A DNA stretch of 32,463 bases from Candidatus Lambdaproteobacteria bacterium (GTDB lineage: Bacteria; SAR324; JACQKK01): the NCBI GenBank assembly GCA_016199125.1, contig JACQHH010000084.1:1-32463 (forward strand), written 5' to 3'. This document shows positions 8,091 through 16,194 of this stretch, piece after piece. Both the position numbers and the translations under genes were made by a program. Positions within the stretch are counted from its first letter, which is position 1; every line of letters begins with the position of its first letter. Below the pieces are notes generated by a model. The model was not told the DNA's origin and ran no database searches. It saw nothing but the letters and a program-made list of their open reading frames with translations.

Positions 8091-8987
8091 ATGAGCGATG
8101 CACACGCGCCGCGGCGGCCCTCCGCGGACCCCGCGGACACTGGCGATTCCCTGCTGCCCGCGCCGCCCTGGATGCTGGGGCCCCACCGCTGGGACTTCCG
8201 CGTCCCGCTGATCATGGGCGTGCTCAACGCCACCCCCGACTCCTTTTCCGACGGCGGCGAGTTCCTGCGCCTGCCGCAGGCCCTGGACCGGGCGCTGACG
8301 CTGGCGCAGGAGGGGGCCGACGTGATCGACCTGGGGGGCGCCTCGTCCCATCCCCGCGCGGCTCCGGTGAGCGCGGCGCAGGAGCTGGAGCGCATCGCCC
8401 CCGTCGTGGAGCGCCTGGTGCGCGAGGTCGCCCTGCCGCTGTCCATCGACACCCAGCGCGCCGAGGTGGCCCAGGCCTGCCTGGCGCTGGGAGCGCACCT
8501 GATCAACGATGTCAGCGGCCGGGCCGATGCCAGGATGATCGCCGTGGCCGCGCGTCAAGGCGCGCCGCTGGTGATCACCTACAACAACTACACCGTGCCG
8601 CCCCCGGCCAACGCGGCGGAGCTGGTGCCGCACATGCGCGCCTTCTTCGCCGAGCGCATCGCGGCCGCCGAAGCCGGCGGGGCCCTGCGCCTGCTGCTCG
8701 ATCCGGGCTACGGCTTCGGCAAGACCGTGCAGGGCAGCCTGGGCGTGCTGCGCGAACTGCCGGCGCTGCGCCCCCTGCGGCGGCCGCTGCTGGTGTGCAC
8801 CTCGCGCAAGGGCTCCCTGGGCCGCATCACGGGCGAGGCCGACCCCAAGCGGCGCCTGGGCGCCAGCATCGCCACCAGCCTGTTCGCGGTCACGCGCGGC
8901 GCGGCGTTGGTGCGGGTGCACGACGTGGGGCAGTTCCGCCAGGCGCTGCGGGCGTGGCGCGCCGCAACGGGCGAGGACGAGGTGTAG
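8091..8987 (+). CDS. Dihydropteroate synthase-like protein (divergent FolP paralogue)
   Basis: A 298-residue TIM-barrel protein of the pterin-binding family. DHPS condenses p-aminobenzoate with the pterin pyrophosphate. The pterin and phosphate signatures are present: GVLNATPDSFSDGG (43-56), SIDT (118-121), INDVSG (138-143), LDPGYGFGK (203-211), SRKG (238-241) and VRVHDV (274-279). Two loops differ from textbook FolP. The GGxSTRPG loop reads GGASSHPR (82-89), and the usual MHM segment is replaced by ITYNNYTVP (162-170). A standard folP usually sits beside ftsH/glmM, and here the neighbour is pepF. It may be a second, specialised DHPS or a DHPS-fold enzyme with another substrate. Confidence 0.78.
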   Translation: MSDAHAPRRPSADPADTGDSLLPAPPWMLGPHRWDFRVPLIMGVLNATPDSFSDGGEFLRLPQALDRALTLAQEGADVIDLGGASSHPRAAPVSAAQELERIAPVVERLVREVALPLSIDTQRAEVAQACLALGAHLINDVSGRADARMIAVAARQGAPLVITYNNYTVPPPANAAELVPHMRAFFAERIAAAEAGGALRLLLDPGYGFGKTVQGSLGVLRELPALRPLRRPLLVCTSRKGSLGRITGEADPKRRLGASIATSLFAVTRGAALVRVHDVGQFRQALRAWRAATGEDEV

Positions 8988-9141
8988 CCGGACGCGGCGC
9001 CCTGAAAGGCCGGGGGTCCGTCCTTGGCCGGCATCTTGCTAGACTGGAGTGGAATGCACGCACCCGCGCGGCCCGCTTCCGCGGCATCCCCGCTGCCGGC
9101 GAGCGGCGCGCCCAACGACCGGCCCAGCCACCCGACGCGCC

Positions 9142-10113
9142 ATGTTCAGCCATCCCCGCAGTCCACGCATCCCGCATCGGCCACGCCGCCCCGGCGCGTG
9201 GACGCGGGGCGGTGCGCGCGGGCGCGTTCGGCTGCGCGGCGCGGGCCTGGCCCTGGCCCTGGTCCTGCTGGCGGGGTGGGGCGCGACGGCGCGGGCCGAC
9301 CTGCGCGAGAACCGCTACCCCGACGGCGCCCTGATGACCCAATGGGAAGTGCGCTACGAGGCGGGCGAGGTGTTCCGCGACGGGGAGTTCCGCCGCTACC
9401 ATCCTGGCGGCGCGCTGGCGCTGCAAGCCTATTATCGGCACAACGAGCCGGTGGGGGTGTGGACCTGGTTCGATGCGGAGGGCAACGTGATGCGCCGCGT
9501 GCGCCACGAGCAGGGGCGGCGCGTGCTCCTGGACAACGGCGAGTTCCTGCAGCCCGAGCACGTGTTCCGCGACCCGGCCGGGCGCATCAAGGCCGAGGGC
9601 ATCATGAAGTTCGACAAGCCCCATGGCCCGTGGCGCTTCTACTTCCCGGACGGCAGCTTGCAGGTCAAGGGCGCGTATGTGACCGGCGTGGCGGACGGCC
9701 TGTGGATCACGTACCAGCGCAACGGCCAGATGATCCGCCGCGAAACCTATCGCCTGGGCATCCTGCACGGGGAGTTCCGGCGCGCCTTCGACAACGGCCT
9801 GGAAGCCGAGCGCGGCAGCTATGACGAGGGATTGCGCAGCGGCCTGTGGCGCACGTGGTACGCGAACGGCCAGCTCGAAACGGAAGGCTACTTCCGCGAG
9901 GACCTGCGCGAGGGGGAGTGGCGCTTCTATGCCCAGGACGGCACGCTGCTGCGGCGCACGGTGTATCGCGTGGACACGCCCATCAACGACCTGCCGCTGC
10001 CCAAGCCGGCCGAAACGCTGGCCCCCATCATCCCCGATCCGCACGCGCTGCCTTTTGCCCCGCGGCTCTACGACGAGAACGGCCGGCGCATCCCGCTGCA
10101 CGTGCCCAAATGA
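9142..10113 (+). CDS. Exported YwqK/MORN-type repeat protein
   Basis: A 323-residue protein with an arginine-rich start, a hydrophobic segment (about residues 33-52) ending ATARAD that looks like a signal peptide, and then a series of about ten short beta-repeats. The repeats have the form 'YxdG.l..e..Y..G..dG.w..Y..nG', for example GLWITYQRNGQ, GLWRTWYANGQLE and EGEWRFYAQDG. This is the MORN_2 pattern of YwqK-family proteins, often annotated as antitoxin-like, although here the protein appears periplasmic and no toxin is adjacent. The ORF track starts 31 codons earlier; I chose the ATG at 9142 because it gives a plausible signal peptide. It lies 154 bases after the folP-like gene. Its function is unknown. 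Confidence 0.75.
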   Translation: MFSHPRSPRIPHRPRRPGAWTRGGARGRVRLRGAGLALALVLLAGWGATARADLRENRYPDGALMTQWEVRYEAGEVFRDGEFRRYHPGGALALQAYYRHNEPVGVWTWFDAEGNVMRRVRHEQGRRVLLDNGEFLQPEHVFRDPAGRIKAEGIMKFDKPHGPWRFYFPDGSLQVKGAYVTGVADGLWITYQRNGQMIRRETYRLGILHGEFRRAFDNGLEAERGSYDEGLRSGLWRTWYANGQLETEGYFREDLREGEWRFYAQDGTLLRRTVYRVDTPINDLPLPKPAETLAPIIPDPHALPFAPRLYDENGRRIPLHVPK

Positions 10114-10178
10114 TCCCCGCCGGGCGGCTGAGCCTTAATCCTATGTCCATTTCATCTATGGATGAAAACCCCGCAGCT

Positions 10179-10262
10179 CTGAGGAGCGTGAAGCGCGTCT
10201 CGAAGAGCGCGGGGTTCACGGCCGCGGGCTTCGAGACGTCCCCCTTGTGCGGGACTCCTCAG
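10179..10262. repeat. Palindromic dispersed repeat (REP/MITE-like)
   Basis: An 84-base imperfect palindrome lies between two convergent genes. Outer arms CTGAGGAG and CTCCTCAG (10179-10186, 10255-10262) and inner arms CGTCTCGAAG and CTTCGAGACG (10196-10205, 10229-10238) are exact reverse complements. This layout matches short dispersed palindromic elements common in proteobacterial intergenic regions. It may also act as a bidirectional terminator. Confidence 0.7.
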
Positions 10263-10330
10263 CCGCGCGGGAATTAGAGCATTGTTGAAAGGGAAATGGT
10301 ATTACGCCTGACGTTTACGCCGGCGGCGCC

Positions 10331-10894
10331 TCAGGTGCTGCCCACCTGCCGGCGACCCTCTTCCAGCAGTTGTGCCAGCTCCGCTTCCAGGGCCGGATGG
10401 ACGCCGCGGATCTGGCGCACCACGTTTTCCGCCCAGTCGAAGTAGCGGTGCTTGCGCCCGGCGTTCCAGTTGGGCGGCTGGTGGATCACGTCGCGGATGT
10501 TGGCGATGAGGTCGGAGAGCTTGAGCAGTTGCGCGCGGCCGCTCTTGGCCGCGATGGTGCTCACGGCCATCAGCTTGCGCTCCTGCTCGGGCAGGCTCTT
10601 GTCGTCGCTGACCTCCATCACCACGCCCGCCACGGCCTCGCCGAACTTGCGGGCCAGCTCCGCGCGCGTGGTTTCCGTGTCCTCGATCACGTCGTGCAGC
10701 ACGGCGGCCATCAGCAGCTCCTCGTCATCGCCGAAGCCGGCGCGGGCGAGCTGGGTGGCCACCAGGATGGGATGGTTGATGTAGGGCGCGGCGGTCTGAC
10801 CCTTGCGGCGGTGGTCGCGGTGCTGCTCGGCGGCAAAGTAGATGGCCTCCAGCAAACGGGCCGTGGGCGGGCCGGACAACGGCGTCAGGGTCAT
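10331..10894 (-). CDS. HD-domain phosphohydrolase (RelA/SpoT hydrolase-like, MESH1 type)
   Basis: A 187-residue single-domain HD hydrolase. The pattern of the ppGpp hydrolase domain is clear: RKGQTAAPYINHP (residues 30-42, H41), LHDVIEDT (66-73, HD plus ED), FGEAVAGVV, and a distal aspartate in KLSDLIANIRD (125-135). It lacks synthetase, TGS and ACT domains, so it resembles small alarmone hydrolases (MESH1/SAH). Other nucleotide substrates such as NADPH are possible in this group. The ORF track adds 58 codons that overlap the upstream glycosyltransferase in another frame. I use the ATG at 10894, which overlaps the glycosyltransferase stop (ATGA), showing translational coupling. Confidence 0.85.
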   Translation of the reverse strand: MTLTPLSGPPTARLLEAIYFAAEQHRDHRRKGQTAAPYINHPILVATQLARAGFGDDEELLMAAVLHDVIEDTETTRAELARKFGEAVAGVVMEVSDDKSLPEQERKLMAVSTIAAKSGRAQLLKLSDLIANIRDVIHQPPNWNAGRKHRYFDWAENVVRQIRGVHPALEAELAQLLEEGRRQVGST

Positions 10895-11694
10895 GGCGCG
10901 GCCTGCTCGCGGCCGGGGTCGGGGCAGTCCTGGGGATGGGTCGCCCAGTACCAGAACTTGACGAAACGGAAGGGGAAGTCGATGCAGTCGATCACGGCCA
11001 CCAGCAGCCCGGGCCAGCCATCCAGGAAGCCTCCCTTGAATCCATAGCGGCGCACGAAGCGGCTGCACGGCTTCCAGAACAGGTAGCTGAACGCCATGCC
11101 GGGCGTGGGGCGCCGGCCGCGCCGGGCCATGTGCATGGCATTGAACGAGGAGTTGAAGTCCATCTTGCGGATGGCCGTCAGCGCCGAGTCCACCGTGTAG
11201 TGCTCCATGGGATGGCGCAGATGCCCCACGCGGCCGTCCACCTGCAGTTTCTCGTGCACGTGCGCCAGGGCGAAGCGCGCCCGCCCCCGGCGGAACAGCC
11301 GCAACTGCGGGTCGGGATAGTGGCCCCCGTGGCGCACCCAGGTCCCGAAGAAATGGTTGCGGCGGGGCATGTCAAACGCGGCCTCGGGGGGATCGGCGGC
11401 CAGGGTCGCGCGGATCTCCTGTGCCAGCTCGGGCCCGATCACCTCGTCGGCGTCCAGGTAGAACACCCAGTCCGTGTCGGCCTGCTCGATGCCGAAAGCC
11501 TTGTTGACGTTCAGGTTGGAGACGTTGGGCCGCGTGAAGACGTGCGGCGTGTAGCGCCGCGCCACCTCGGCTGAGCCGTCGCTGCTGGCGCAGTCCACGT
11601 AGATGAGCTGGTCCGCCCACTGCGCGCTGCCCAGCGAGCGCGGCAGGTTGTGGGCCTCGTTGTGCCCGATCATGGTAAAGGCGATGGTGGGCAT
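10891..11694 (-). CDS. Family 2 glycosyltransferase (WaaE/KdtX-like)
   Basis: A 267-residue GT-A fold glycosyltransferase. The N-terminus MPTIAFTMIGHNEAHNLPRS and the nucleotide-sugar/metal motif YLDADE (residues 79-84) identify family GT2. The motifs VDCASSDGS (33-41) and HEKLQV, and the C-terminal KPCSRFVRRYGFKGG, resemble the WaaE/KdtX group that modifies lipopolysaccharide core. The C-terminal region DGWPGLLVAVIDCIDFPFRF is hydrophobic and probably associates with the inner membrane. The ORF start is 30 codons too early; the ATG at 11694 starts the conserved strand. It is coupled to the HD hydrolase downstream by an ATGA overlap. The donor and acceptor sugars are unknown. Confidence 0.87.
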   Translation of the reverse strand: MPTIAFTMIGHNEAHNLPRSLGSAQWADQLIYVDCASSDGSAEVARRYTPHVFTRPNVSNLNVNKAFGIEQADTDWVFYLDADEVIGPELAQEIRATLAADPPEAAFDMPRRNHFFGTWVRHGGHYPDPQLRLFRRGRARFALAHVHEKLQVDGRVGHLRHPMEHYTVDSALTAIRKMDFNSSFNAMHMARRGRRPTPGMAFSYLFWKPCSRFVRRYGFKGGFLDGWPGLLVAVIDCIDFPFRFVKFWYWATHPQDCPDPGREQAAP

Positions 11695-11829
11695 CCGGCG
11701 GAAAATGCTCCGGCTCTGGCGTTGGGCTGGATGGGCCGGCGTTGCCACAAGACCGCGGCACGCCGCGTGGACCGGCGCCGCCATGCCCGCCGCGATTCAG
11801 GCGGCCGGGGCGTGCGCGGCGCCCCGCGC

Positions 11830-12702
11830 TCAGCCCAGCCGCGTGCGCAGCCAGCCGATCACGTCCTGCAGGACGTCACGCCATTGGGCTTCCTGGAACA
11901 GTTCATGGCGCAGGCCGGGGTAGGGCCGCAGCGCCTTGTCGGGCGATTCCACCCGCTCGAACCAGCGCAGCGCGGAGGGCAGATCCACCACATGGTCCTG
12001 GTCGCCAAACGCTAACAGAAGGGGCAGACCCTGACAAGTGGGCGCCTGCCAGGCCTGCGCCAGCGCGCTCATCATGGCCCGCACGAAGCGCACGCTGAGA
12101 CCGCGGAAGCGCAGCGGGTCGCGCGCGTAGTCGGGCCAGATGCTGCGGTCGGCCGTGCGCAACTGGGGCAGGCCATTGACCGGCAGCCGGTAGCGCGGGA
12201 TCACGCGCGCCAGCAGGTGCACCAGGGGCAGCATGGTGCGCTGCAGCCCGGGCGGAAAGCCCAGGAACGGCGAGCACAGCACCAGGGCGTCGAAGGTGCC
12301 CCGAGGCAGCGCCGCCACGCTCAGCACGGAGACCAGGCCGCCATTGCTGTGTCCCAGCAGGGCCAGGGGCGCGCCCGGCTGGCGCTGGGGCTCTACGCCC
12401 TGGTGCAGCACCAGCCGCAGCCCGTCGACCAGCTTGGCATAGTCCGGCACGTCGGCCGGCCGGCCGCTGGAACGCCCATGGTGGTAATGGTCGAAGAGGT
12501 AGGCCGAAACCCCCTGGGCCTGCAGCGTGCGGGCCACATGGTCGTACCAGCCCATGTGCTCGCCGTACCCGTGGGAAATCAGCAGGTGCAGCCAGGGCCG
12601 CGGGGCAGGATAGGCGGCAAAGGCCACGCGCCCGCCGCGGCCATCCTCCAACCAGACCGCCGCGGGCAGCGGATCAGCCAACCCGGCCTTATAAGAGCTC
12701 AT
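11830..12702 (-). CDS. Alpha/beta hydrolase (lysophospholipase / monoacylglycerol lipase-like)
   Basis: A 290-residue serine hydrolase. The nucleophile elbow is GHSNGG (S119). The oxyanion-side motif HGYGEHMGWYD (44-54) and FDHYHHGRSSG (70-80) are typical of the monoacylglycerol lipase/PldB-like group. The acid FGDQDHVVD (about residue 233) and the histidine in GLRHELFQE (about 265) complete the triad. No signal peptide is visible, so it acts in the cytoplasm or at the inner membrane face. Its start lies inside the end of the small gene upstream (14-base overlap), so both are cotranscribed. The natural substrate cannot be told from sequence. Confidence 0.88.
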   Translation of the reverse strand: MSSYKAGLADPLPAAVWLEDGRGGRVAFAAYPAPRPWLHLLISHGYGEHMGWYDHVARTLQAQGVSAYLFDHYHHGRSSGRPADVPDYAKLVDGLRLVLHQGVEPQRQPGAPLALLGHSNGGLVSVLSVAALPRGTFDALVLCSPFLGFPPGLQRTMLPLVHLLARVIPRYRLPVNGLPQLRTADRSIWPDYARDPLRFRGLSVRFVRAMMSALAQAWQAPTCQGLPLLLAFGDQDHVVDLPSALRWFERVESPDKALRPYPGLRHELFQEAQWRDVLQDVIGWLRTRLG

Positions 12703-13066
12703 AGGGCGAGAAGGTCGGCTCTTTCTGCGCCTGCTCGTCCAGCGCCGATTCGCCCGGCTCGTGCAGCAGCAGCTCGGCGAAGGGCACGCTGATGGGCATG
12801 GAAAGGGTCACCTCGCCCGACTGGGGGTGATAAGCGATCATGTGCACGGCCAGGGTCTCCGCGTGGAAGCACAGGGTCACTTCCACGTCCACGCCGGCGG
12901 GAATCAGCTCGCATTCCTGGTAGTGGGCGCTGCACGCGTCCAGGTGCTCCACGCCTTTGCAGATGCCTTGCACGCGCAGCGCACTGCTGCGCTGGCGCAA
13001 CACGATTTCCCGGTTGGCGTGGCCTTCGATCCAACGCAGGGCCGATTCGCGCGTCCATGGGGTCAT
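12689..13066 (-). CDS. Conserved hypothetical protein, 125 aa
   Basis: A small soluble protein I do not recognise. It has no signal peptide or membrane helix. Residues 20-105 look like alternating beta strands, with three cysteines in the first part (GICKGVEHLDACSAHYQECE) and one in the second (LCFHAE). The ATG at 13066 is preferred over the ORF-track start because the earlier part reads as low-complexity Arg/Ala-rich sequence. The 3' end overlaps the hydrolase start by 14 bases, and the gene is divergent from the riboswitch-controlled unit. The clustered cysteines could bind metal, but no known motif is complete. Confidence 0.65.
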   Translation of the reverse strand: MTPWTRESALRWIEGHANREIVLRQRSSALRVQGICKGVEHLDACSAHYQECELIPAGVDVEVTLCFHAETLAVHMIAYHPQSGEVTLSMPISVPFAELLLHEPGESALDEQAQKEPTFSPYELL

Positions 13067-13165
13067 GGCGGGGTTCCCGTTGGGGTGGGTGCGCTGCGGG
13101 AGGGACGCCACCGGGCGACATGCTCCGGCCGCCGCCCGCTGCACGTCCATCCTCTCACGACCGCC

Positions 13166-13194
13166 TTGACTTTGCCAGCGCGCGCCGGTAGCTG
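13166..13194 (+). promoter_or_regulatory. Predicted sigma70 promoter of the B12 riboswitch transcript
   Basis: TTGACT and TAGCTG are separated by exactly 17 bases. The expected start is near 13201, immediately before the first conserved riboswitch bases, which supports both calls. Confidence 0.6.
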
Positions 13195-13202
13195 TGGGGA
13201 CG

Positions 13203-13410
13203 TTGGGTGCCCCCTTGAAGAGGGGTTAAAAGGGAATGCGGTGCAATGCCGCAGCTACCCCCGTAACTGTGAGCGCCATTCGGACCTGCCGCATCGGCCA
13301 CTGGGACTGACAAGCCTGGGAAGGCCGGCGGGTCGCGCGCAAGCCAGGAAACCTGCCCGACATTCGACTTCGGTAATCCTTCGGAGGGAAGGAAGAAGCA
13401 CCCACCGGTG
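13203..13410 (+). promoter_or_regulatory. Cobalamin (vitamin B12) riboswitch
   Basis: The conserved elements of the cobalamin riboswitch occur in the right order. They are a GGGTGCCCC start, TTAAAAGGGAATGCGGTGC, the complementary GCCGCAGC, CCGTAACTGTGAG, GGCCACTGGG, CTGGGAAGGC, and the B12-box strand AGCCAGGAAACCTGCC (about 13342-13357). GGGTGC near the start can pair with GCACCC near 13399-13404 to close the element. Adenosylcobalamin or a related corrinoid normally shuts off expression through these RNAs. It lies upstream of the lipoprotein gene at 13596, on the same strand, with no other gene between. Boundaries are approximate. Confidence 0.93.
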
Positions 13411-13595
13411 TTGTCAGCGCCGGTTGCCCAGCAGATTCGCGGTTCCCTCGGTCCGATTACCCTGTAGGCGGCGCGCTCCGTGCGCGACCCCGGCCGCATC
13501 CGGTCCCGGTCGTGCCTCCGCGGGCGCCGCCCGACGCGCCGCCGTGCGGCGGGTGGGCATCGAGCCCCTCGCCGGCGGCTAAGCGCAGGCGCGGG
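13411..13595 (+). other. Leader between riboswitch and first lipoprotein gene (possible expression platform)
   Basis: This 185-base leader should hold the expression platform. GGTAATC at 13372-13378, just inside the aptamer end, can pair with GATTACC at 13455-13461. A GC-rich hairpin (CGCCGC with GCGGCG around a CGT loop) lies nearer the gene. No U-tract follows, so an intrinsic terminator is not evident; control of translation or Rho-dependent termination is possible. Confidence 0.35.
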
Positions 13596-14912
13596 ATGGA
13601 TGCGATGCAGGGCCGCGGCAGCACGGGATTCGGGTCGGGGCGCGCCGGGCGATGGGCCGCGGCGCCGCTGCTGGCGCTTGTGCTGGCGGCGCTGGCGCTG
13701 TCCGCCTGCGACCAGGTGGAAAGTTGGCTGGAGCAGGCGGCCGGCGAGCCCGCGCGCAGCGACCCCACGGGCCAGGTGTCGCAACCGCCGGCCGCGGTGC
13801 CCTCCGGCCCGCAGCTTTACTGCATCGCCAACATCGGGCGCACCATCGTGGTCTACAGCCTGGCCGAGCGGCGGGTGCTGGGCGACACGCGGCGGGTGCT
13901 GCATTCCGACCCCGTGGGGCCCTGGTTCGCCGGCGGCCAGGGCTATTACCTGTCGCGGGTGGCCGGAGACGGCTCGGGTCAGAACGCCCTGCTCCGCTTC
14001 GATCCGGTGACCCTGGCCCAGACGGGGCGGCTGAGTTTTGCCCCCAACTCCAATCCCGTAACGCTGCTGGTGCATCCGCAGGGCGGGCTGGCCTACGTGG
14101 CCCTGGCCGGCTCGTCCTTCGACAATTTCGCCACCAACGGGCTGGCCGTGGTGTCTTTGCCGGGGCTGAGCCTGTTGAGCTTTCTGGACCTGAACGCCGC
14201 GACAGTGTATCCCCCGGGCCACACGGGCGCCCGCTGGACGTCACTGGACGGGCTGGCCTGGGACGACGCCTGCGCGCTGGGGCCGTGCCTGTACGCCGTG
14301 GCCAACAACTGGAACGGGGTGCTGCGCGCGGGACGGCTGCTGGTGCTGGCGCTGGATGGCGTGGGCCTGCCTTCCATTGCCGATGCGATTGCCCTGGGCA
14401 TGAGCCCGCAGGGCGCGCCGTTGCTGGATGATCCGGACGATGGCTCCCGGCCGCGCAGCCTGTGGGTGGTCAACAACGGCGGCTACCTGGACTTCGGCGG
14501 GGAGCCCGGCACCCTGCAACGGCTCGACCCGGCGCTGTTCGCCGACGACACGCCGGACAACGAGACCCTGGCCCTGCTCACCTCGGCCAATACCTCGCAG
14601 CTTCCCGCGGACCCCACCGGCATCTTCCGCTTCAATGGGGAGCGCGCCTGGATCACCAGCTATCCCGACGACGTGGTGGCCACGCTGGAGCTGGACACGG
14701 CGACGCTGGCGCCGCTGGACGCCACCCTGCCGCGCATCACGGGACCGCTGTTTTCCACCACCGACCCGGCTCCGGCGCTCTTTGCCGGCATGGGCGGCTA
14801 TGGGCCGGCGGCCCTGGGCGAGCTGGATACGGCCGGCGGCGCGCTGCTGGCCACGCACAACCTGGGCGCCGGCAACGGCGGCCTGACCTGCGCCGAATAC
14901 GTCGTGCCCTGA
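13596..14912 (+). CDS. Riboswitch-controlled beta-propeller-like lipoprotein (candidate corrinoid-binding, BtuG-like)
   Basis: A 438-residue exported lipoprotein. A short basic N-terminus precedes a hydrophobic stretch and the lipobox ALSAC (C38). The mature part has repeated strands of the form 'NG.L.VL.LP' and 'RSLWVVNNGGYLDFG', with LQRLDP, VATLEL and LLATHNLG segments, like the blades of YncE/BtuG-type beta-propellers. In Bacteroidetes, BtuG is a surface lipoprotein propeller that binds cobalamin with very high affinity. The link here rests on the propeller-like fold, the lipobox and the upstream B12 riboswitch; direct homology is not shown. The ATG at 13596 was chosen over 13512 because it leaves a normal signal peptide; 13605 is an alternative. 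Confidence 0.78.
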   Translation: MDAMQGRGSTGFGSGRAGRWAAAPLLALVLAALALSACDQVESWLEQAAGEPARSDPTGQVSQPPAAVPSGPQLYCIANIGRTIVVYSLAERRVLGDTRRVLHSDPVGPWFAGGQGYYLSRVAGDGSGQNALLRFDPVTLAQTGRLSFAPNSNPVTLLVHPQGGLAYVALAGSSFDNFATNGLAVVSLPGLSLLSFLDLNAATVYPPGHTGARWTSLDGLAWDDACALGPCLYAVANNWNGVLRAGRLLVLALDGVGLPSIADAIALGMSPQGAPLLDDPDDGSRPRSLWVVNNGGYLDFGGEPGTLQRLDPALFADDTPDNETLALLTSANTSQLPADPTGIFRFNGERAWITSYPDDVVATLELDTATLAPLDATLPRITGPLFSTTDPAPALFAGMGGYGPAALGELDTAGGALLATHNLGAGNGGLTCAEYVVP

Positions 14913-15011
14913 GACACAGCGGCGCGGTGCCGCCGGGCAGCCTCGGCCTGGCACAGCCGCCGCCACGGGCCGCTTGCACCGTGAGCAGTTGATTTCAAAG
15001 GAAGGGACACC

Positions 15012-16151
15012 ATGAACCAGACTGCAAGGCATTCGACCGGCACCCCGAGAAGCGTTCCGAGGCGCCCGCGTTTCCCCCGGTATGCAGTGATCGCGCTGGC
15101 CGTGCTGCTCCTGGCCGCCTGCGCCGGGGAAGACAAAAAGAAGGAGGAGGCGACCACGCCGGCGACCACGCGCATCTTTGCCAACCGCGTGATCGATTAT
15201 GCGCCGGGGACGCTCGTGATCAACAGCGGCTTCAACGGCCAGACCCCGGGGAGCTACAGCGATGATTTCGGAGGTACACACGTCATTTCATTAACCGCGT
15301 GGATCACGGACTATCCGGGTTTTGGTGCGAGCTCGACCGAGATCGTCAGCTACGACAATGCTCAGCGCGTTCTGATCGGCTTGGCGAGTGAAGGCAACTA
15401 CTCCCGCTTCGATTGGACACTGTTTCAGGACAACCTCTACTATTGCCAGAGCTACCCCTACGTTGCGAGTGCCGACGAAGCCTCCGCGCTGCCGCGGGCA
15501 GATAATACCGACCCTACGGCGAGCGGCTGCGGCGGCTTCTCCTGGACAGGGCTGGGGCCGCCTGCGTGGTCGTACTTCTTTTCCCCCGACCGCGCCCTGG
15601 GCGCACCCGGCGACTACACTAGCGTCGTTTCCCTGGGCTATGTCCCGGCAGGAACGGATGCGCCGGGCGGTGCGCTGGTATTGGGCTTGGGCGCGGCCGG
15701 CGACCCCGCGCAGCGGGGCTGCGCAATTGACGGCGTAGGCGACGATGTGGCCGTCTACGAGAATCCGTTCGTCACGAGCGATGCCGACAGCATCAGCGGC
15801 ACCAACAACGAAGTGGCGACCGTGGAGTTTTCCACCGACAATGCCACTTGGTACGAATATCCCCATGACGCGACGCTCGATCCCGCCAAACCCCTGATCG
15901 ACCGCACGCGTTATGTAGGATTCGCCGGGGTGACGCCGACGAGCGAAGGAGGCGACCGCTTCGACTTGGCGCTGCTGATTGCCGAGCACGCGCTGTCGGC
16001 CGACTTCAATGCCTGTTACGTGCGCATCACCGATGGCGGCACACGCTGGGTCGACTACGGCAACACCCAGAGCGACCTGTTTGCCTCCGGCGCGGACATC
16101 GACGCCGTGGAGGCGCTACACTACGAGGCCGACGCGACCCTGGCGCCATGA
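15012..16151 (+). CDS. Lipoprotein with 'cell-surface protein' C-terminal domain, in the B12 riboswitch unit
   Basis: A 379-residue lipoprotein. The signal peptide ends in the lipobox LLAAC (C37), followed by a Lys/Glu-rich linker. The C-terminal half, from about residue 210, has a recognisable order: GGALVLGLG, GVGDDVAVYENPF, EVATVEFSTDNATWYEYP, RYVGFAGV, GGDRFDLALLI, FNACYVRITDGG and GADIDAVEAL. The same order recurs in the lipoprotein at 17281, so the two are paralogues. Similar domains occur in proteins annotated as cell-surface proteins near corrinoid genes. The AAAGGAAGGGACACC upstream is a strong ribosome binding site. The coding region between about 15270 and 16100 is visibly less GC-rich than its neighbours. 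The ligand is unknown; a corrinoid is the inference from context. Confidence 0.75.
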   Translation: MNQTARHSTGTPRSVPRRPRFPRYAVIALAVLLLAACAGEDKKKEEATTPATTRIFANRVIDYAPGTLVINSGFNGQTPGSYSDDFGGTHVISLTAWITDYPGFGASSTEIVSYDNAQRVLIGLASEGNYSRFDWTLFQDNLYYCQSYPYVASADEASALPRADNTDPTASGCGGFSWTGLGPPAWSYFFSPDRALGAPGDYTSVVSLGYVPAGTDAPGGALVLGLGAAGDPAQRGCAIDGVGDDVAVYENPFVTSDADSISGTNNEVATVEFSTDNATWYEYPHDATLDPAKPLIDRTRYVGFAGVTPTSEGGDRFDLALLIAEHALSADFNACYVRITDGGTRWVDYGNTQSDLFASGADIDAVEALHYEADATLAP

Positions 16152-16194
16152 GCGCCGGGGCGGCGGCACACGAGGCACCAGCCGGGGGATCGGC

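Noticed and set aside
6239-8506. 755-residue minus-strand ORF
   Set aside because: It is a high-GC antisense shadow of pepF and the folP-like gene, with no family signature.
9142-10113. Antitoxin role for the YwqK-like repeat protein
   Set aside because: It carries a likely signal peptide and has no toxin-like neighbour, so the usual database label is not supported.
12957-13582. Plus-strand ORFs running through the riboswitch region
   Set aside because: They overlap the structured RNA and the antisense of the 125-residue protein and show no protein family features.
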